Positions 41,615-52,796 of a stretch of DNA of 64,000 nucleotides are shown here, piece by piece (within the stretch, counting starts at the first letter, position 1; each line of letters begins with the position of its first letter). Both the position numbers and the translations under genes were made by a program. The notes beneath the pieces were generated by a model. It ran no database searches and had not been told where the DNA came from. It saw nothing but the letters and a program-made list of their open reading frames with translations. The DNA is from Haematococcus lacustris (Eukaryota; Chlorophyta; Chlorophyceae; Chlamydomonadales; Haematococcaceae): positions 14,156,496 through 14,220,495 of the forward strand of contig JASKMD010000003.1 in the NCBI GenBank assembly GCA_030144725.1. The letters are read 5' to 3'.

Positions 41615-42885
41615 ATGCCTCCGGCCACCAATTCATCTCTCCTGTTGCGACACGCATATAAACAGATGGAGAATGACATTGCGAAGCTAATCAGACAATC
41701 GAAGACAATGCAGTACAATCGACAAAAGAGGGCCTAACCTGCTAGCGACACCGTTGTGAGATGTAGAGCCCAACGGTGGAAGAATTACATGCAGCGGATC
41801 AAAGACGGTGCCAAAAAGTGAAGTGCGGGGCCAATGGCGGGGGTGACCAGCTACCCCCATGGTTGACGACTGTTGTAGGAGCCAGGCACCCTATGGGTAT
41901 TCCCAGCAAACGCGCCAAGGCCAATAGGGCTAATGGGGCTCAAGGGCAGCTTCAGCAGCAGCTACGTGAAGCAGCAGCTCAACAACAACAGATCCTTATG
42001 ACTGCAGTTGCTGCCACATGCTGGGGCCATAAGCGCCCACGCAGCTGCCTTGGCCGGGGAGCTCAGCAACAGCTGCATGGTGCCAAGCGGCAGCTTACCC
42101 TGGATCAGCAGCAGCTGAAGGGTGCCCAGCAGCAGCTGACCCTGGATCAACAGCAGCTGAAGGGTGCCCTGCAGCAGCTGACCCTTGACCAGCAGCAGCT
42201 GAAGGGTGCCCAGCAGCAACTAGCTCTGGATCAGCAGCACCTGAAAGGTGCCCAGCAGCAGCAGGCTCTGGACCTGGAGCAGCTGCAGGGTGCCCAACAG
42301 CAGCAGGCTCAGGCCCTTGAGCAGCTGCAGAACAGCAGGACGGGGCTGGAGCGCAGCGAGCTACTGTTGCGTCAGCACATGGACGCTTGCATGAGGTGAG
42401 AGCTTGACCTGCTGTGACATGCTGTGCCCCATGTGCTACTGACCTACTGTGACCTGCTGGGACCCAGGTGCTACAAACCTGTTGTGACCTGCTTTGCCCA
42501 TGTGCAGGGCACCCACCATGGATCTGCCGAGCCATGCAGCCATGCAGCCATGCAGCCATGCAGCCATGCAGCCATGCACAGCGATGCACAGCCAGGCAAC
42601 CTGCCATGCAACCAGCCATGCACAACCATGCAACCGGGCATGCAACCAGCCATGCAGATGCACAGCCATGCACAGCCATGCACAGCCATGCACAGCCATG
42701 CACAGCCATGTCCAGCCATGCACAGCCATGCAACTTGAGATGCGGCACATCTGTTTCATGCGCAACTGTGTCCCCCGCGCAGTAGCTCAAGTAGGGCTGA
42801 CATCTTGGAACATTTGAGGTGGGAGCAAGAGATGGAGGAGGATCAGTTGGCTGAAGTGGGGGTTGACGAGGCAGATGACATGTAA
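41615..42885 (+). CDS. Small coiled-coil protein with 14-residue Gln-rich repeats
   Basis: Four exons join in frame: 41615-41712, 41767-41807, 41879-42395 and 42795-42885; 248 residues from ATG to TAA. The N-terminus is a basic amphipathic helix (HAYKQMENDIAKLIRQSK), then KNYMQRIKDG and a putative nuclear signal PSKRAKANR. Residues about 110-205 hold roughly seven repeats of the form QQQLKGAQQQLTLD, encoded by a 42-bp DNA repeat (42090-42320). The last exon encodes an acidic helix ending DEADDM. The first two introns are only 54 and 71 bases; the first has a weak GTACAA donor but a CTAAC branch-like sequence. The exon-3 to exon-4 junction is solid. TGTAA lies at 42997. Function unknown; possibly nuclear, possibly part of a mobile element, as it lies within the inverted repeats. 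Confidence 0.6.
42525..42740. repeat. AGCCATGC-type octamer/dodecamer array
   Basis: Imperfect tandem CAGCCATG and CACAGCCATG units in the third intron of the coiled-coil gene. Gives spurious long His/Pro/Cys and Met/Gly/Cys frames on both strands. Confidence 0.92.
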
Positions 42886-43235
42886 GGCCAAGCACCTTCG
42901 ATTTAAACCACCAGCAGCAACTGAGCTAGGATACCACAACGATAAAGTGTGCCGATAAAGAAAACGAGCCAATAGAGGAAGTGAGCCAATAGACCATGTA
43001 AAATTGACAGTGCCATGCACCCAACTTGCACCGACTTCATCGAAGCGTGGCGTTACTCGGTCTCGTGGTGTAACGACATGGCTCGGTGACATGGCGCACT
43101 GCGATGGCATACTGCGCAGTACAGCGAGGCTGCCTCTTTAGTGCGAACTTTGCTACGGACGCCACGGAGCGCCTCGCCACCCTTCTCTTGTAGATGGGTC
43201 GCTGCTTGTTTGCGCTATCTCAAGTTTCGAGCTGG

Positions 43236-43438
43236 TGGCGGGCGGTGTACTGGGACAAGGCTTCAGTCCAAAACGCGAGTTTCAGCGCGCGTGACTTACC
43301 GCGATAGCCTCAGCTACCCTTCACTAGCGCGTGGTGTGAGCGGCAGGCCTGTCACGGATTGGCATGGCCAATGGCCGGGGTGACCATGGATGGTCTTGCC
43401 GATACATCATGCTTGTAGGCACGCCTACCATGCATATA
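43236..43438 (-). repeat. 203-bp inverted repeat, right copy
   Basis: Reverse complement of 34509-34711, with no mismatch found by eye. Both encode an open frame across the repeat (RLQSKTRVSARVTYRD), but it has no independent support as a gene. See the left copy for flank comparison. Confidence 0.85.
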
Positions 43439-43691
43439 GGCATGGTATAGCCAGCACAGACATGACCCCATGGCGTGACCCCATGCATCGTATCATGCCT
43501 ACGTGTTGTCAAAGGCATGACTTTGATGTGAGAACGGTCATCAGGCTCTGACGGTGCCAAAGCTCCAAACAGCAAGACCTGCATTCAACATAATCGTTGA
43601 CAGCAGTGCTGGGCTCATGTGGGTCGTTCAGCATGTGAGCAACAGCGTGAACACCCGCAACCCCACTGCCAAACACAGCAACGCGTAAAGA

Positions 43692-44942
43692 ATGGGGCAA
43701 CAAGAGCCCGTGGAGTGGCACCCAACGCAGCACCCCGTGCCAGAGCGCCATGACTATCGTTGCGCGGTGTTAGGCCCTAAGGGCTACAAGGAGAAGGGCA
43801 AGCGCAAGCTTGATGACATGCAAGCACTGCACGACCAGGATTTGGAGCAAGCGGCCGCACAAATGACAGACACGCTAGACTCAGCCTGCAAGCTGGACGA
43901 AGCAGCTGTTGCACAGCCGAGCAGTAAGCGGCGAAAAGGCGAAGACGGCTGCGGCATTCCTGTAAGCTTCTTACATCCAACTTTGGAAGAGCTACCTTAG
44001 CAGAGCAAGCCTTTGTACACGACGCCTTCTGCACAGCCAATACCTTCAACCATGTGTCTCTAGGTAGGACAGTGTTGTTATTGCTTATGCACTTGTGGTG
44101 GGGTGTGTCCTATTGTGCTCAGGTGTCAGGCCGCACATGGAAGGTCTCTGCACAGAGAGCAGCAATTGTCATGAAAGCCAAGACTGGCAGCACATGGGAG
44201 AAGAAGATAGCTGTAAAAGCCTCACGAGAAGCATTTGTGCAGCAGAAGAAGGAAGCAGTGACTGCTGCAAAGGAGAAACGCAAGGTATGCTAGCTGGGGT
44301 TGCTTCCTAATATCAAAAGCTTGCTCATGTGTTTGCATAGATAGCGTAGAGGGCCAGCATCCTGCAGTCCCCTGATGAAAACAAAAGTCTACCATCTACA
44401 CGCAAACACCAGCCTTCCTAGCAGCTGCCCACATGTTGCACTCACTGCTGTGTGGCATCTGGCATCATCAGGTCAGCAGTGCAGTCCGTCACCTGCTTGC
44501 ATTACAGGCCAAGGCCCTGCAGCGCAAGGCAGCAATGGAGCGCAAGAAGGCAAACAAGGCAAAGAGTGAATTGGTACAAAAGGTGCGCCTGGTAGTGTTA
44601 GGCCCACCCCAGCCTGCAGCTTGTAGAGCCTGTGCAGCCGCCTTCATCCCTACTCTAGTCATGGTACTCATCAACCCCTACCTTGCAAGCATTAGATTAG
44701 CGGCTTCTCTTCTTCTTCTACTTGACGAGCTCTCCAGGCGCTTTGATTTCAGCATGCCATAGTTCTGTAGTGCCTCAGTATGCATGGCATGGCTAGCTCA
44801 TAGCGCAAGCTTTTCACATGTGGCCAAGCAATGCCCCTGTTGTGGGGTTGTGGTCATGCAGATCACCAACAGTGCCACTGTGAAGAAGATGCTGAAGAGC
44901 AAGAAGCAGAGGAAGCTGATCAAGACGGCAGACACAAACTAG
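43692..44942 (+). CDS. CGR1: CGR1/CCDC86-like rRNA-processing protein
   Basis: Four exons, all phase 0 with GT-AG borders: 43692-43961, 44123-44284, 44508-44582, 44862-44942; 195 residues. The N-terminal 90 residues are hydrophilic with basic clusters (KEKGKRK, SSKRRKGE) that could be nuclear signals. From residue 91 the protein follows the Cgr1 family: VSGRTWK, then STWEKKI, a long Lys/Glu/Ala helix (KKEAVTAAKEKRK, RKAAMERKKANKAKSELVQ), and the closing ITNSATVKKMLKSKKQRKL. Cgr1 is a nucleolar protein needed for 60S ribosomal subunit maturation in yeast; CCDC86 is its animal relative. Each exon ends at a natural boundary of the helix. The ATG is the only one that opens this frame. Confidence 0.9.
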
Positions 44943-47265
44943 ACCAGTCACCCTGCACCAAAGGCAGTTGGCCACGTTCTACTTGAGGACCCCTGACCCC
45001 CTCCTTCTTTGGGAGCAAGCCCAGTGGCCACAACCTGCTGGCAACTGTTGGTGTGGACCAGGGTGTGACCTGCTCCTGCTCTATGGATGTCAGTTTGCCG
45101 CTTGGGCGTCAAGGGTTGGGCAGAGCAGCGAGCCGTTGAGTAATCGGCTACGCAAGGTCCAGAAGTGGGTGTGGGAGGCAGGTTGCAGCAGCAGCATGGC
45201 AGCAGCCAAGCTAGGCCATGCCTGCAGCCTACTGCCCCATGCAGACAGAGCGCTGTCCTGCACTCATTACCTAACTGTATTTGGCAGGTAGCCCCTGGGT
45301 GGCCACCAACACGCCCTGTTGGTCAGGCAGCTGCCATGGGGTGCGTAAAGGAAAGAAGTTGTTCAGCAGGGCAAGGGGTTAGTTCTCTGCAGCTAGTGCT
45401 CACTCCCTGGAGCTAGCATTCACGGTCTCTAGCATTCGTTTCAGCCAAACAAGGGGTAAGTGTTCTGGAGCTAGCGACCCACAGCTGACAGGCCACAAAG
45501 CCAGGGATTACAACCCATGTGGCTAGTCATGGGCAGGCTGCAACAGCAGCTGGTTTCTCTGCTTGGCATTGTGTCTGTGGCAGCAGGCAGGTGTCCTGCG
45601 CAGGGTTTCATTGCGCGAGCTAGCCTGCAGCAGCCGGCCTGCCCCAGCAGGTCCAGCATGTTTTAGCCCTGGCATTGAGTTCAGGTCGGTCGGATTTGAG
45701 GGTATAGACAGCAGCATAGCAACATACTGCATATGTTTGGCTCGCTGCAGCTGGCAGCTACACTCTGGGTTCTACAGCGTATGTTAAAACTGCACCAGAG
45801 CAATGCATACAGCGCTCCGTGGGTGCGCCAGGTACTCAGGATGTGGCGGACCTTGACCTGCGTTCGGAATGCAATCCACAGTGCACAAAGCAGCTGGTCA
45901 TGTGGGCCACAGTTGAGGGTACTGCGTCATGTGCAGGCTGGGGTGCTAGTCCTCCTATACTCGGGCACACGGCGCATGTAGGGTTCATGAGGACGGCAAT
46001 GTACATTAGAGCCAATGTGTGATGTTTGGAGTCTTGAATGATGGCATGTCACGATGACATCATCTTTGTTTAATCATGTCTCTTCTTCAGACCCTTCTTC
46101 AGACTCTGAACATATACCCAACACCCGGTGGAAGCACCAGGATGTTAAGGTTTGCGCACCGCCCCACATGTCATTTGTATGTCCCCCACTCTAATTGCAC
46201 ACGGCATTGGCAAAGACGTCAGTGTGGCTGGGCATGGCGCTATCTTGCAGCTTTGTCCCTCATAGCTATGCTTCTGTCTCTCATACCTATACTAGCTGCT
46301 GCAGCATACAAGATACACTACTGGACTGTGACGGCGCCATCACGTGATTACTCACTCAGGCAAATCAGTAACAACGTTTTTGGGAATCGCGGCCTAAGAT
46401 CTGGCACATAGCCCAAATTGGTGGGGGTTGATACGAAATTCGTGAATATGCATGGTTGGTGGGATATCGTTAAGGTGATGTATTGTATCACTGGGTGTGG
46501 TGCAGTACTGCACAATGGGGTGTAATGCAGTAGTGCACTAGTGACTAGTGCACTACTACACCATGAAAAGCAAGTGACCTTTAATGGAACAACAATCTGC
46601 AAACCATTGAAATACCAATGAATTACCAACATAACTACTTTAATATTATTAGGTATGGTGCAATACTGCACTATAAGGAGTAGCTATTTCGCAGATTACT
46701 ACGAGATTTTCACGATGTTAGTGGGCTTGGAACAATAGTATCAATCCGAGGCGAAACGTACACAAAAAACACCCCCTCAAAATCGTAAGTTGCGCACTGA
46801 TTTGCGTGTGTGCTGTAGGCTGATCAGTATACACCGCCCCAAGTCATCCACTCTGCTGCAGCTGCTGCTGGGCCAGCAGATTGCACTCCTTGCTGTGCCC
46901 ATCACGCCAGTGCGTCCTCTGCAGAGCACACCAGTGTCAAACCATCATTTGAGGGGTGAGGGAAAGGCGGGACAAGTCAAAGCAAAGGCATTTGCTAGTC
47001 ACGCTGCTTCGCCACGTACATGGCTCAACACTCCGTTGCATTCGTTCCTTTGCTGTAATTGTTACTCTTCTACGAGTGCATGGCCTTCGCTGGGCCTCAG
47101 AACTGGTTATCTAATGCACGGCTGCAGTAGTGACATGTTGGGTTACCTAGACAAGGGCCTTACAAGAGATGAACGACATCGTGGGCCAACGGCAATCGCG
47201 GCCAGATCGCTGCATCCGGCGATGCAAGAAACAGTGCCGCTGCCCCTGCTACCGCTAGACCGCAC
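44943..47265. other. Non-coding region with palindromes
   Basis: 44943-46070 is mixed-composition DNA with no convincing exon. 46380-46790 is AT-rich. It includes a perfect 14-bp palindrome GTGCAGTACTGCAC at 46500-46513, and a 29-bp palindrome at 46529-46557 with arms AGTAGTGCACTAGT around a single G. A GTGCAATACTGCAC variant lies near 46659. No gene or tRNA recognised. Confidence 0.6.
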
Positions 47266-47631
47266 CTGGCAGTGCACCGAGCAGTAGTGGCGCAACTTGC
47301 AGCGGCCGCACCGTGAAAACTTCGCGCCCGCCATTTCCGACCGCACGAGGCAGCTCACATTGTCACACTTTCGGCCGAGCAGCTCCACGCTGGAAGGCAG
47401 CAGTGCGTGTGAGGAGCGCGCCACGCCAGCGCTCTCACCCATTTGCCGCAACTGCGCAGCTCTGGCAGCGTCGCGGGCCTGGCCGGCAGCCATCTGCGGC
47501 AGGTTGGCGGGCGATGCAGGAGCGTGGCGAAGCAATAGCGAGGCAGCGTCAAAGGGAGAGGTGGGAAGGAATGAGGCGCCGAGGCTCATGCAGAGCGTGG
47601 CGAGCGAGGCTATGGGCCAGGTGTACGGGAC
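47266..47631 (-). CDS. MYND zinc-finger protein, one exon
   Basis: A 122-codon exon lies between acceptor CTGTCAG (exon from 47631) and donor CAG/GTGCGG (exon ends 47266). After an Ala/Leu-rich segment it ends with CDNVSC...RCGRCKLRHYCSVHCQ, six cysteines in the order expected for the first part of a MYND finger, a protein-protein interaction domain that is very common in green algae. The closing HxxxC half should be in the next exon downstream, which I could not place. The hydrophobic frame upstream (47868-47640) has no ATG and is probably intron. Partner genes unknown. Confidence 0.6.
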
Positions 47632-47926
47632 CTGACAGCAGGCTAGGGGCTCATGCACTCTATGGCCTGACAGCAGCAGCCAGGTGGCTAGAATGGCAGC
47701 AGCAGTGCCAATGCCCAGGGGCAATCCATGTCCAGCGAAGGTGAGGATGAAGGTGCAGGTGTGGAAGCTGGTATGGTATAGAAGAGTTGTGGCAGCGGCA
47801 ACGACCAGGGTCAGCAGCGGCAGCAGCAGCAGGGCAGAGGTGGCGGCAATGGCAGCGGCAGCAAACAAATGGTGGCAGCACGGTGACCACCTGTGTGGGC
47901 AAACAACTCATCCACAGGCTGCTGTG

Positions 47927-50900
47927 TTAGATGAGGTGCATGAAGGGCATGGGCACGCACGAAGAGCAGGTGGACTTCAGGGGGTGGCAGCTTGGGCCAA
48001 GCCTCACCTCAGCTGCCTTAGCAGGGGAGGCGACGGCTGGGGCAGCTGCACTTAGGATCGTCTCCACCCCACCCACCCCCTCAGCCTGGCCTGCCCTCGC
48101 TGCCCCGGACCCTCCAATGCCTTCTACTGCCCCCTCCACTGCACGCCCCCCCTGCTGCTGGTTCCTGACAGCCCTCTGCTTCAGCAGGCTGGCGGGCGGG
48201 TGCACTGTCCGCTGAAACTGCCAGCTTGGCATGGAGGTCCCGGAAGTGCTGGGCGGTGGCGTAGTCAGGGGGGGGCACCACCTCCGCCAGCAGCTGGGGG
48301 CGGGTCAGCGAAGTGCCCCAGGTGCGCGCCGCCCGCTCCCCCGGCCCCAGCCTGGCCAGCCGCCGGAAGTCAAAGTGCAAGTCATACTGCGGTTAGGGAT
48401 GGAGGGGCCAGCCAGGGTGGGGCACACGCACTCACTCACTCACATCCTCCTGCTGGCCCTAACCTAGGCCCCACCCCCTTGTGCCAGGGTGTCCGTTAAC
48501 TGTGCAGTGAAGGGGCTACCTAGGTGCCACCCTCCCTTGTGCCACCCTGCCTTGTGCTGCCTTTGTGCTGCCCTCCTCAGGCCAGGCTGCACTGTACTTG
48601 CTGTCTAAAGCTGTCTAAACTGACAGTAATCAATGGAGCCAGGCATCCAGGAAGCCCTCTTGCTGGTGAGGCACACCTCGCCCTTGTGGCCTGTGTGGCG
48701 GCTGCTGCCCTCCAGGCAAGGAAAAGGCTGCGGCTTGTGAGAGCTGCTGGTGGCAGATTGAGGCCCAGGCATGCGATATGGGCAACATGACTGCCGGTGT
48801 AGCCCAGAACACCGTTACAACAGCAGTGGTTGCTGCTGCCACTGCCGTCGATGGTGGGTTCAGGCCTGTGACTGAGTCTGATGATGCTCCCACCAACCTG
48901 CATGCCTCCGGGTCCCCCCCTCCCCCCCTCACACTCACCTTCACACATTCACGTGGTCTCTCTGCTGCCTCCTCAGCCTCCTCAACCGTGACCCAGCCCT
49001 CCTTGCGGGCTGCCCCTTGCGCTGCCTGGTCCCCCTCCCCTCCACCCCCTCCACCCCCTCCCCCCCGCGTCAACAGCAGCAGCTGCAGCTGCCCCGCCGC
49101 CCCCCCCACAGCTGCAAAGATGTCCCCCTGGGCAAGGGCTGTGACGGGGAAGCCCAGCAGGCAGCTGGCCAGCAGCTGCCCGGTGCTGCTCCACAAACAG
49201 GCCTGGCCGTCAGCGCTGCCAGACAGCACCTGGAGAGGCGGCCAGCAGCAGTGGGGCAGAGGGGGCAGGGGCAGGGGCCCGGTCCTGGTCAGTGCCAGGC
49301 AGCCGGGTAGAAGCTAGGGAGGGTAGGGGGGGTGGGGGGGAGTCCGAGGGGGGTGGCGGCACCAGGGGCCCCCAGGCCTCCTCACAGCACATGAGTAAGC
49401 TACTGGTTGACTCCAGGCAACCCCACTTGCCCGCTTGTCTTTCGTCACTGACAGCCCTCCCTTCTTGTACTGTGTAGGGCACACTGGGCAGGCCTGGCCT
49501 CTGACAGCTGAACTGCCACACTGGCTGTGTAATGGGCGCAGCTTGCTTACTCCCACGCACCATTGCACACAGCCCCGCACTGAGCTTCACACAGCCCCAC
49601 ACAGCCCCACACACAACCTCACTGAGGCTGCACCTGCCTGGCTGTAATGAGGCCAACCAGCCTGCCGCCCTCTACCCTGGCTGCCCATACCCCTGACCTG
49701 CTGCTGGGGGCGTAGCAACACCACCGCTCCGACCGCCCCGCCCAGCCAGCGTAGCCAGGTGCGGATGCCAAAGGCAACCAAGGCGCCATCATCAAACCCG
49801 ACCACCAGCAGCTGACCGTCATAGTCCGAGGACAGGGGGGGCGCTCCGGTTATGCAGGGCATGGGGGGCGGGGACCAGCTGCCCCTCCCGGCTCAACACA
49901 TTTACCTGCAGAAGAGCAGGTGGTGATGACGCCATCACTGTTGGTGCATGAGGAGGGCGCAATGATGGGGGAGGGGGAGGGGAGGGGGAGGGGGAGGGGG
50001 AGGGGGAGGGGGAGGGGAGGGGGAGGGGGAGGGGGGGGAGGGGGAGGGGGAGGGGGAGGGGGAGGGGGGGGGGGAGGGGGAGGGGGAGGGGAGGGGGAGG
50101 GGGGGGGGGGGGGAGGGGGAGGGGAGGGGGGAGGGGGAGGGGGAGGGGGAGGGGGAGGGGGGGGGGAGGGGGAGGGGGAGGGGGAGGGGGAGGGGGAGGG
50201 GGAGGGGGAGGGGGAGGGGGAGGGGGAGGGGGAGGGGGAGGGGGAGGGGAGGGGGAGGGGGAGGGGGAGGGGGAGGGGGAGGGGGAGGGGGAGGGGGAGG
50301 GGGAGGGGGAGGGGGAGGGGGAGGGGGAGGGGAGGGGGAGGGGGAGGGGGAGGGGAGGGGGAGGGGGAGGGGGAGGGGGGAGGGGGAGGGGGAGGGGGAG
50401 GGGAGGGGGAGGGGGAGGGGGAGGGGGAGGGGGAGGGGGAGGGGGGGAGGGGGAGGGGGAGGGGGAGGGGGAGGGGGAGGGGGAGGGGAGGGGGAGGGGG
50501 AGGGGGAGGGGGAGGGGAGGGGGAGGGGGAGGGGGAGGGGGAGGGGGAGGGGGAGGGGGAGGGGGAGGGGGAGGGGGAGGGGGAGGGGGAGGGGGAGGGG
50601 GAGGGGGAGGGGGAGGGGGAGGGGGAGGGGGAGGGGGAGGGGGAGGGGGGGAGGGGGAGGGGGAGGGGGAGGGGGAGGGGGAGGGGGAGGGGGAGGGGGA
50701 GGGGGAGGGGGAGGGGGAGGGGGAGGGGGAGGGGGAGGAGGGAGGGGGGAGGGGGAGGGGGGAGGGGGAGGGGGAGGGGGAGGGGGAGGGGGAGGGGGAG
50801 GGGGGGGAGGGGGGAGGGGGAGGGGGAGGGGGAGGGGGAGGGGGAGGGGGAGGGGAGGGGGAGGGGGAGGGGGAGGGGGAGGGGGAGGGGGGACGAAAGG

Positions 50901-52029
50901 GGGAAGGAGCGAAGGGGGGAGGGGGGAGGGGGGAGGGGGGGAGGGGGGAGGGGGGGAGGGGGGAGGGGGGGGGGAGGGGGGAGGGGGGGGGGAGGGGGGA
51001 GGGGGGGGGAGGAGGGAGGGGGGAGGGGGGAGGGGGGGGGAGGGGGAGGGGGGAGGGGGAGGGGGGAGGGGGGAGGGGGGGGAGGGGGGAGGGGGGAGGG
51101 GGAGGGGGGAGGGGGGAGGGGGAGGGGGAGGGGGAGGGGGAGGGGGAGGGGGAGGGGGAGGGGGAGGGGGAGGGGGAGGGGGAGGGGGAGGGGAAGGGGC
51201 TCTTTTCTTACCAGCTGAACAGTTGGGTCACACCCTGGCATGTATGACACGCCTGCAAGCAGCACACCCTCCACATGGCACAGCTGCATATTTGCTGCCA
51301 CCACAGCCTCCTGGTCATCAGGATCCGTCTCATCTCCATACGGGCCATCTTCCCGTCGTTCTAAGCCATATGGAAGGTAGTCAGCAGCAGACAGTCACAG
51401 GCTCATGAGCAGCATCGCCATTCAGCATAGCAGTGGCTAGGGTGGAGGGTGGAAGCCTGGATTGCATTTCCTGCCGGAGGTGGAAGGACTCAGCCATGAA
51501 CTATGCTGATGGCCCAATGCCCTTCCCGTGCAAGTCTGCTTCGTACAACACAAGACATGTAATAACAAACGACGCATGGCGCATTGCGCACAGCACTGGA
51601 CGCGACACATCCCTTCACCCGCGAGGCCTGCTAGTTGACTCCCGCAATCAGACTTTCGGTGCGACGTTCGTACGGGACGGTCGAACGCACCAAGCGCCAC
51701 ATGCCTATCGCGTTTCGGCCGCTAGCCTGCACCACCAGCAGCGGCGTCCCGTCAGGTGCTGTCGTCAGCGCCACGTTCCTCAGCGCCAGGCTGTCCAGCG
51801 TCAGAGGCCGCGAGAACAGCGGCTGGAAGCTGCCGTCACTGTCCCTGCGCCACACCACAACGGAGCCCGACGCGGTGCCCGCTGCGAGGTGGCTGCCGGC
51901 CATGACAAGTGTGACGACGGGAGCTGAGGTCTCGAGGGTTTGTAAACGACGCCAGCCGCAAGACGGCTGGATGTCCCATATCATAACGTGACCTTCTGGC
52001 GCGTCGTCGCCGGTTGCCATCAAGTCGTC
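47927..52029 (-). CDS. WD40-repeat-like protein (model partial)
   Basis: Minus-strand exons: 52029 to about 51691, one ending at 51212 (YMPGCDPTVQL), 49906-49698, 49229-48939, 48386 to about 48200, and an end near 47927. WD-like blades are visible: GHVMIWDIQP, ASGSVVVWRRD, VNVLSREGQLV, DYDGQLLVVGFDDGALVAF and LSGSADGQACLWSSTGQLL. Exon 49906-49698 changes frame inside a seven-C run at about 49831-49837, and another change occurs near 48220. The intron after 51212 is filled by a 1.2-kb purine/pyrimidine microsatellite. The 5' end is not found; a copy of the first visible exon lies at 52574-52650. Likely a beta-propeller scaffold of unknown pathway. Confidence 0.6.
49966..51197. repeat. (GGGGGA)n microsatellite, about 1.23 kb
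   Basis: Hexanucleotide array with many slips (GGGGA, GGGGGGA, GGAGG) and one short non-repeat island at 50893-50912. It fills the intron of the WD40-like gene between exons ending at 51212 and starting at 49906. On the coding strand it is CCCCCT. The 400-plus-codon frames inside it are artefacts. Confidence 0.97.
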
Positions 52030-52573
52030 CTGCGGAAGTATGCGCCCGATGTCCCGACAAGCGCAGGCAAAGCATTGAGCGCGCGATGCCGCCGTGTCGC
52101 GGGACGTTGTGGCTGTGGAAGAGCGGCCGAGGGTGCTGTTGCAGTCGCAGGACTGCCCATACAGCCTCGGCGCCTAGCCCTAGACTCTAGGCTAGAGGAA
52201 GCTAGGTGGCTTAAGAGGCCACGCAGCTCTGGTTACACTAAACAAGCCTGTCCTGACCTGCAGGCAGCAGGCGGTGAACCTGCAGCCGTCCATCTCTTGC
52301 AGGGCAACCACTGGCTCAAACTCGCAAGCAGTGGGCTGCGTCAGCAGCAGGGCACCAGCAGCAGGGCACCAGCAGCAGACTGTGTCAGGCCCGGCATGAG
52401 GGGCAGCACAGGAGCCTTGCCACAGGGGGACAGCACCCAGCAGGGAGCAGGGCAGGTATGGAAGGGGATTCCACTCCACGCGATATGCGAGTAATCATGT
52501 AAGGGGGTGCAGCATGCAGTGCGTGCTTTGCTGGTGACTTGGCCATGTTGTTTGAGGCTCCATGGAGCTGTGG

Positions 52574-52650
52574 TTTGGGTGAGGGGTGCAGCATGGCCTT
52601 CTAACGCATCGTCGTCGGCTGCCATCAGGTCTAGCGCTGTCACACTGGCT
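52574..52650 (-). pseudogene. Duplicate of a WD40-like exon start
   Basis: Minus strand reads LDLMAADDDALEGHA, matching DDLMATGDDAPEGHV at the start of the exon at 52029. The DNA is also similar (GACCTGATGGCAGCCGACGA versus GACTTGATGGCAACCGGCGA). It may be a tandem exon duplication, an alternative exon or a relic. The copy soon loses similarity. Confidence 0.6.
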
Positions 52651-52796
52651 GTCTGACTGACTGACTGGCTGGCTGGCTGACTGACTGGCTGTGACACTGG
52701 CCTGACTTCAAACAGGCTGGAATTACTTTTGCTAGGATCGACATGCCGCTCATGCTTATGTCGCTGAGTTGACAGCAATGCCGTGTTTGCAGGATG

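Noticed and set aside
42424..42895. Several 80-260-codon frames rich in Met/Cys/His or Trp/Leu/Gly
   Set aside because: They read through the CAGCCATG array and the 42-bp repeat on either strand.
44968..46411. Frames of 60-110 codons downstream of CGR1
   Set aside because: No motif, no splice continuity and frequent stops; treated as non-coding.
47640..47868. Two hydrophobic segments upstream of the MYND exon as membrane spans
   Set aside because: No ATG opens this frame, and the sequence is low-complexity GGCAGC-type repeat just upstream of a good splice acceptor.
49850..51304. 484- and 432-codon frames on opposite strands
   Set aside because: Generated by the GGGGGA array; only the ~30 codons at the 51.2-51.3 kb end belong to a real exon.
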